Under the pieces are notes generated by a model. It was not told the DNA's origin, made no database searches, and saw only the letters and a list, made by a program, of their open reading frames with translations. 64,000 nucleotides of DNA from Lobosporangium transversale (taxonomy: Eukaryota > Mortierellomycota > Mortierellomycetes > Mortierellales > Mortierellaceae). Position 1 is the stretch's first letter. Every line of letters starts with the position of its first letter. The stretch spans positions 372,001-436,000 of the forward strand of contig NW_019029011.1 in the NCBI RefSeq assembly GCF_002105155.1. The letters are read 5' to 3'. The translations under genes and the position numbers were made by a program. Positions 61,532-64,000 of the stretch are shown in pieces.

Positions 61532-61879
61532 GATGATGGCATGATGTTTATAGAGAAGAATGCTTGGAGTGAATGTGATGGAGAGATGCTGGAGAGATAG
61601 ATCTGTATTTATAGGTCCTTGAACCACTTCGCCATGATCAAACCGCGAACTACTATTAATATTTGTTGGCCAAATAAACCCTACACGTAGTTCATTAGAG
61701 GAAAAAAATAAAAATAAAAATAAAAAAGGCTACACTGCGCGTTTCACTATAGAAAGAAAAAAAAGAAAAAAAAAGAAAAGACAACCTCATGGCTGACTCA
61801 AGTAGAGATCAAGGGGTCAAGAAAAGAGATGCACTATTAGAATGGCAAACTGCTCGAAGTTTTTAGTTGAAACAATTGA

Positions 61880-62443
61880 TTAATTTATTAATGTTATTTT
61901 TTTTTCAAAGCATTGAAGTTTGGCCCTAGGTTCTGCAACCTCGAATATTAACTTCATACGCGCATCTTCCCAGCTATCTTTCATTTTCTCAAATGTTGTG
62001 ACCTTTTGACGGTGCTCTTCTTCGGTTTCCTCTATCTTTCGTTTTCTGTTGGATGAGCCAGAAGCGGCATTAGGCTGGATTTCACGCGACATGACAATTG
62101 GTCGAGGACCCAAGAGTGGAGAAGGCGAAGGTGAAGGTGAGATGGCTGTGTAGTGTACTGCGGGTTCGATGCGGGAATGGAAGATGGAATAGCTTAAACT
62201 ACACGCGTCAAATGTGGGTTGTACTGGCCCTGAAAGGCAATTTGCTGCAAATACTGTTGGTTTGGATGATGATATTGATTCAGGAGGTGTAGGCCTTGAT
62301 AGCATTGAGTATAAATTGGATGGTGACCAGGAGTTGGATGAGGAGAGTGAGGAAGAGAGGCATGCTACTCGGAAGTAATACGCAAGGATCATTGATCGCG
62401 CTTGGTAGTGTTTGGATTGTTGTGTTGTTGAAGGGGGATTCAC
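61880..62443 (-). CDS. Right-arm ORF, coiled-coil protein lacking SANT segment
   Basis: Open for 187 codons on the minus strand. The N-terminal half is Ser/Pro-rich. A second ATG begins MSREIQPNAASGSSNRKRK, possibly a nuclear localisation signal. The C-terminal helix, FEKMKDSWEDARMKLIF, continues to a basic tail. Relative to the left arm it lacks about 155 bases, which joins EETEEE directly to the C-terminal coil and removes the putative Myb/SANT-like region. It is therefore probably a non-functional deletion derivative of a Harbinger partner ORF, although open. No expression evidence can be read from sequence. Confidence 0.5.
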   Translation of the reverse strand: MNPPSTTQQSKHYQARSMILAYYFRVACLSSSLSSSNSWSPSNLYSMLSRPTPPESISSSKPTVFAANCLSGPVQPTFDACSLSYSIFHSRIEPAVHYTAISPSPSPSPLLGPRPIVMSREIQPNAASGSSNRKRKIEETEEEHRQKVTTFEKMKDSWEDARMKLIFEVAEPRAKLQCFEKKITLIN

Positions 62444-62939
62444 TTTTACGAAGTGAAGACGCGCGCCACTGTTTGTGTGGATACTCGATTGTTACTTCGA
62501 TGAGTCGAAGAAGTGAGTGATCGAAGTGAAATCCAAATTATGCAAAAGTATTGGACAGCTTAGTTGCTTTTGTACCACATCACGACCCAATAACATTTTC
62601 TATGCAATCCCCTCAATTCGATGCTGAACGAGGCTCAGACTGAACGAAGATGGACGGATGGATGCGTTGTGGCCACACTCATCTTTTCTTTTCTTTTTTT
62701 TTCACTTGTTGCGCCAGCAGTCCCTATTATACCAAGAATACGAGTAACACACAAAAAGCGCCTTATTAGCGCTGTTGCGGAGGAGTTCATTGCAATTTGT
62801 GCTTACGCAAATCTGGAGATCGAAGAACATCTTCGTCAGCTAACAACTTTTTGCGCATATGTGTATATAAAAATACACGTTATTTGAGAAAGACGACGCG
62901 TATTCCTTTCTCGAGGGATATGGACAGGGTGTTCGAAGA

Positions 62940-63622
62940 ATACCAATCACATAACTTCAACGGGTGCCTTCGACTCATCCACCCCTAACTCGATTGCTTG
63001 ATGGGCTTGATAAGCCAGAGCCGCTTCTTCCAGGAGAACCAGTCCGATATTCGTACCCATCCCGGATACACTTGGCGCAACTAATGGTGTTCCTTTTCCT
63101 TTTCAATGAGCGCCGTCGCATGATCCCATATCTTGGGTGACTCGAAAATGCACCTTTGCGATGGGGGCAACAGCTGTTTACGACCATCGTGGAAATTTTA
63201 CTTTCTTTGCTACTGGATATATAGGGTCTATGCACGACTCTACTGCATACAAGGCTAGCAGGCTTTACGGGGAGCCTCACCGGTATTTTGAGGATGGCGG
63301 ATATCTGCTTGCTGATACAGCTTAATCCCAACATTGATCCCACGATACAAGAATGCCACAGGTGATCAATACAGGTTCAATGCTCTCCATGGTTCTGCTC
63401 GTAGCATTATTGAGAATGTTTTGAATGTTGAAGAGCAAGTTCCCATCTCTTCAGTCGCTTCCCTTCAAGATCGTAAAAAAAAAGATATCAAGAAGATCTC
63501 CTTGCTTGCGCTATATTGTACAACTTCACACAGCTCGATAGGGTCAATAGCATGGACGGGGGCGATGTTGTGGATTTCAATATCGAAGATTTAGAGCCTT
63601 ATGAAGAACTAGATGAGGTGTA
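62940..63622 (+). mobile_element. Decayed PIF/Harbinger-like DDE transposase
   Basis: Remnant of a DDE_Tnp_4-type endonuclease. An open segment (63137-63325) reads TAVYDHRGNFTFFATGY, then GSMHDSTAYKAS, then GGYLLADTA, matching the core of Harbinger transposases, including the Asp of the LAD motif. Downstream in a shifted frame come YKNATGDQYRFNALHGSARS and IENVLN. Then KSKFPSLQSLPFKI is found in another frame, and LYNFTQLDRV to a TAG at 63620-63622 in a further one. At least three frameshifts, two of them near an A9 run and a TTGCTTGCG stretch, break the gene. The first catalytic Asp region (DGTH-like) was not found, so the N-terminal part may be lost. Terminal repeats were not identified. 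Confidence 0.75.
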
Positions 63623-63754
63623 GGATGAGAGTCCACGAAGGACTTGAAGGAATTAACAGGAGAAACGATCTCATGGCATTGGTTTTGGAAAATAGAAATA
63701 ATAGAAACAGAAGTCGGGCTAATTAAAATTTATTCTTGTTCAAGAAAACAGGAC

Positions 63755-64000
63755 TCATTTGCTTTGAAGCAGCTTTTCCTTCAAAGTTGCATTCTCACAC
63801 ATGATTTGCACTCGCGTGCCCTCCCACTGTTCCTTCTTGATTTCCCATTGAGCCTTTTTGTCTTCCCACTGGGCACATCGATCTTGAAATCGCTTTTCCT
63901 CTTCAGTCTTTTTGGCTTCCCATTGGGCACATCGATCTTGAAATCGCTTTTCCTCTTCAATCTTCCTGACTTCCCACAAGGCCTTTGCGTTGTCAAATCT
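63755..64000 (-). CDS. Coiled-coil partner ORF with a 51-bp internal repeat (partial)
   Basis: Minus-strand frame ending at 63755 and running off the right edge. It encodes a charged coiled coil in which EEEKRFQDRCAQWE plus a KK/KT link is repeated, the DNA unit being 51 bases (copies near 63858-63908 and 63909-63959). The end, WEGTRVQIMCENATLKEKLL, resembles the C-termini of the inverted-repeat ORFs (W-E-x-x-R then E-x-A). It is convergent with the decayed transposase, the arrangement usual for a Harbinger element with a Myb/SANT-like second ORF. The DNA-binding part would lie beyond the window. Confidence 0.55.
   Translation of the reverse strand, partial: RFDNAKALWEVRKIEEEKRFQDRCAQWEAKKTEEEKRFQDRCAQWEDKKAQWEIKKEQWEGTRVQIMCENATLKEKLLQSK

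Larger units (their letters stand above)
59250..62628. repeat. Long imperfect inverted repeat
   Basis: Left arm about 59250-60884, right arm about 61216-62628, around a core of about 330 bases. Three zones of similarity are visible. The outer parts (59250-60090 against 62000-62628) match but with many substitutions and indels. The middle (about 60100-60800 against 61300-61990) is almost identical, including a 28-base A/T run of equal length in both arms and a complex purine-rich tract. The inner edge again diverges over about 25 bases. Each arm carries TATAAATAC (60485 region and its mirror). The left arm contains about 155 bases absent from the right. Confidence 0.9.

Overview
The window is a stretch of fungal nuclear DNA, most likely from an early-diverging lineage (Mucoromycota, probably Mucorales or a relative). 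The evidence is a STE12 factor with C-terminal C2H2 fingers and an SLT2-type MAP kinase (fungal hallmarks), genes with many short GT-AG introns, and a SCAMP gene, a family that to my knowledge is absent from Dikarya. The DNA is AT-rich between genes. It carries runs of about 20-35 A or T roughly every 2 kb, nearly all in introns, UTRs or intergenic DNA.

Layout. 2.8-4.5 kb: SCAMP (+). 4.9-7.9 kb: GNL1-type permuted GTPase (+). 8.3-9.6 kb: seven-helix membrane protein (-), divergent from a TTC1-like TPR protein (+, 10.1-11.4 kb). 11.4-16.4 kb: gene-poor. 16.4-19.3 kb: STE12 (+). 20.3-25.0 kb: MSH6 (+). 25.3-31.1 kb: two tandem acid sphingomyelinase-like phosphodiesterases (-) with the same exon structure. 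31.1-34.7 kb: gene-poor. 34.7-38.2 kb: DNA ligase I (-), divergent from an RMD1/SIF-type DUF155 membrane protein (+, 38.7-41.0 kb). 41.3-42.4 kb: membrane GNAT acetyltransferase (-). 42.8-44.3 kb: HUT1/SLC35B1 nucleotide-sugar transporter (-). 45.6-46.2 kb: NADAR protein (+). 46.5-47.4 kb: thioredoxin-like protein (+). 48.6-51.8 kb: SLT2/MPK1-type MAPK (+). 52.1-54.2 kb: ALE1-type MBOAT lysophospholipid acyltransferase (-). 54.8-56.7 kb: bHLH factor (-). For every confidently named gene the proposed exons join in a consistent reading phase from ATG to stop.

57.8-64 kb is accessory DNA. It starts with unresolved coding-like fragments. A long imperfect inverted repeat follows (about 59.25-62.63 kb, arms of 1.4-1.6 kb around a core of about 330 bp), carrying two diverged copies of a small coiled-coil ORF. 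The window ends in a decayed PIF/Harbinger-like DDE transposase and, at the right edge, a coiled-coil ORF with the same C-terminal layout as the ORFs in the repeat.

There are no operons. Functional links are loose: STE12 and the SLT2-type kinase belong to fungal MAPK signalling (mating/invasion and wall integrity), MSH6 and ligase I both act at replication forks, and the sphingomyelinase pair, ALE1 and HUT1 act in lipid or ER/secretory metabolism. The most unusual structure is the inverted repeat plus Harbinger remnants at the right end. I found no tRNA, rRNA or CRISPR array.
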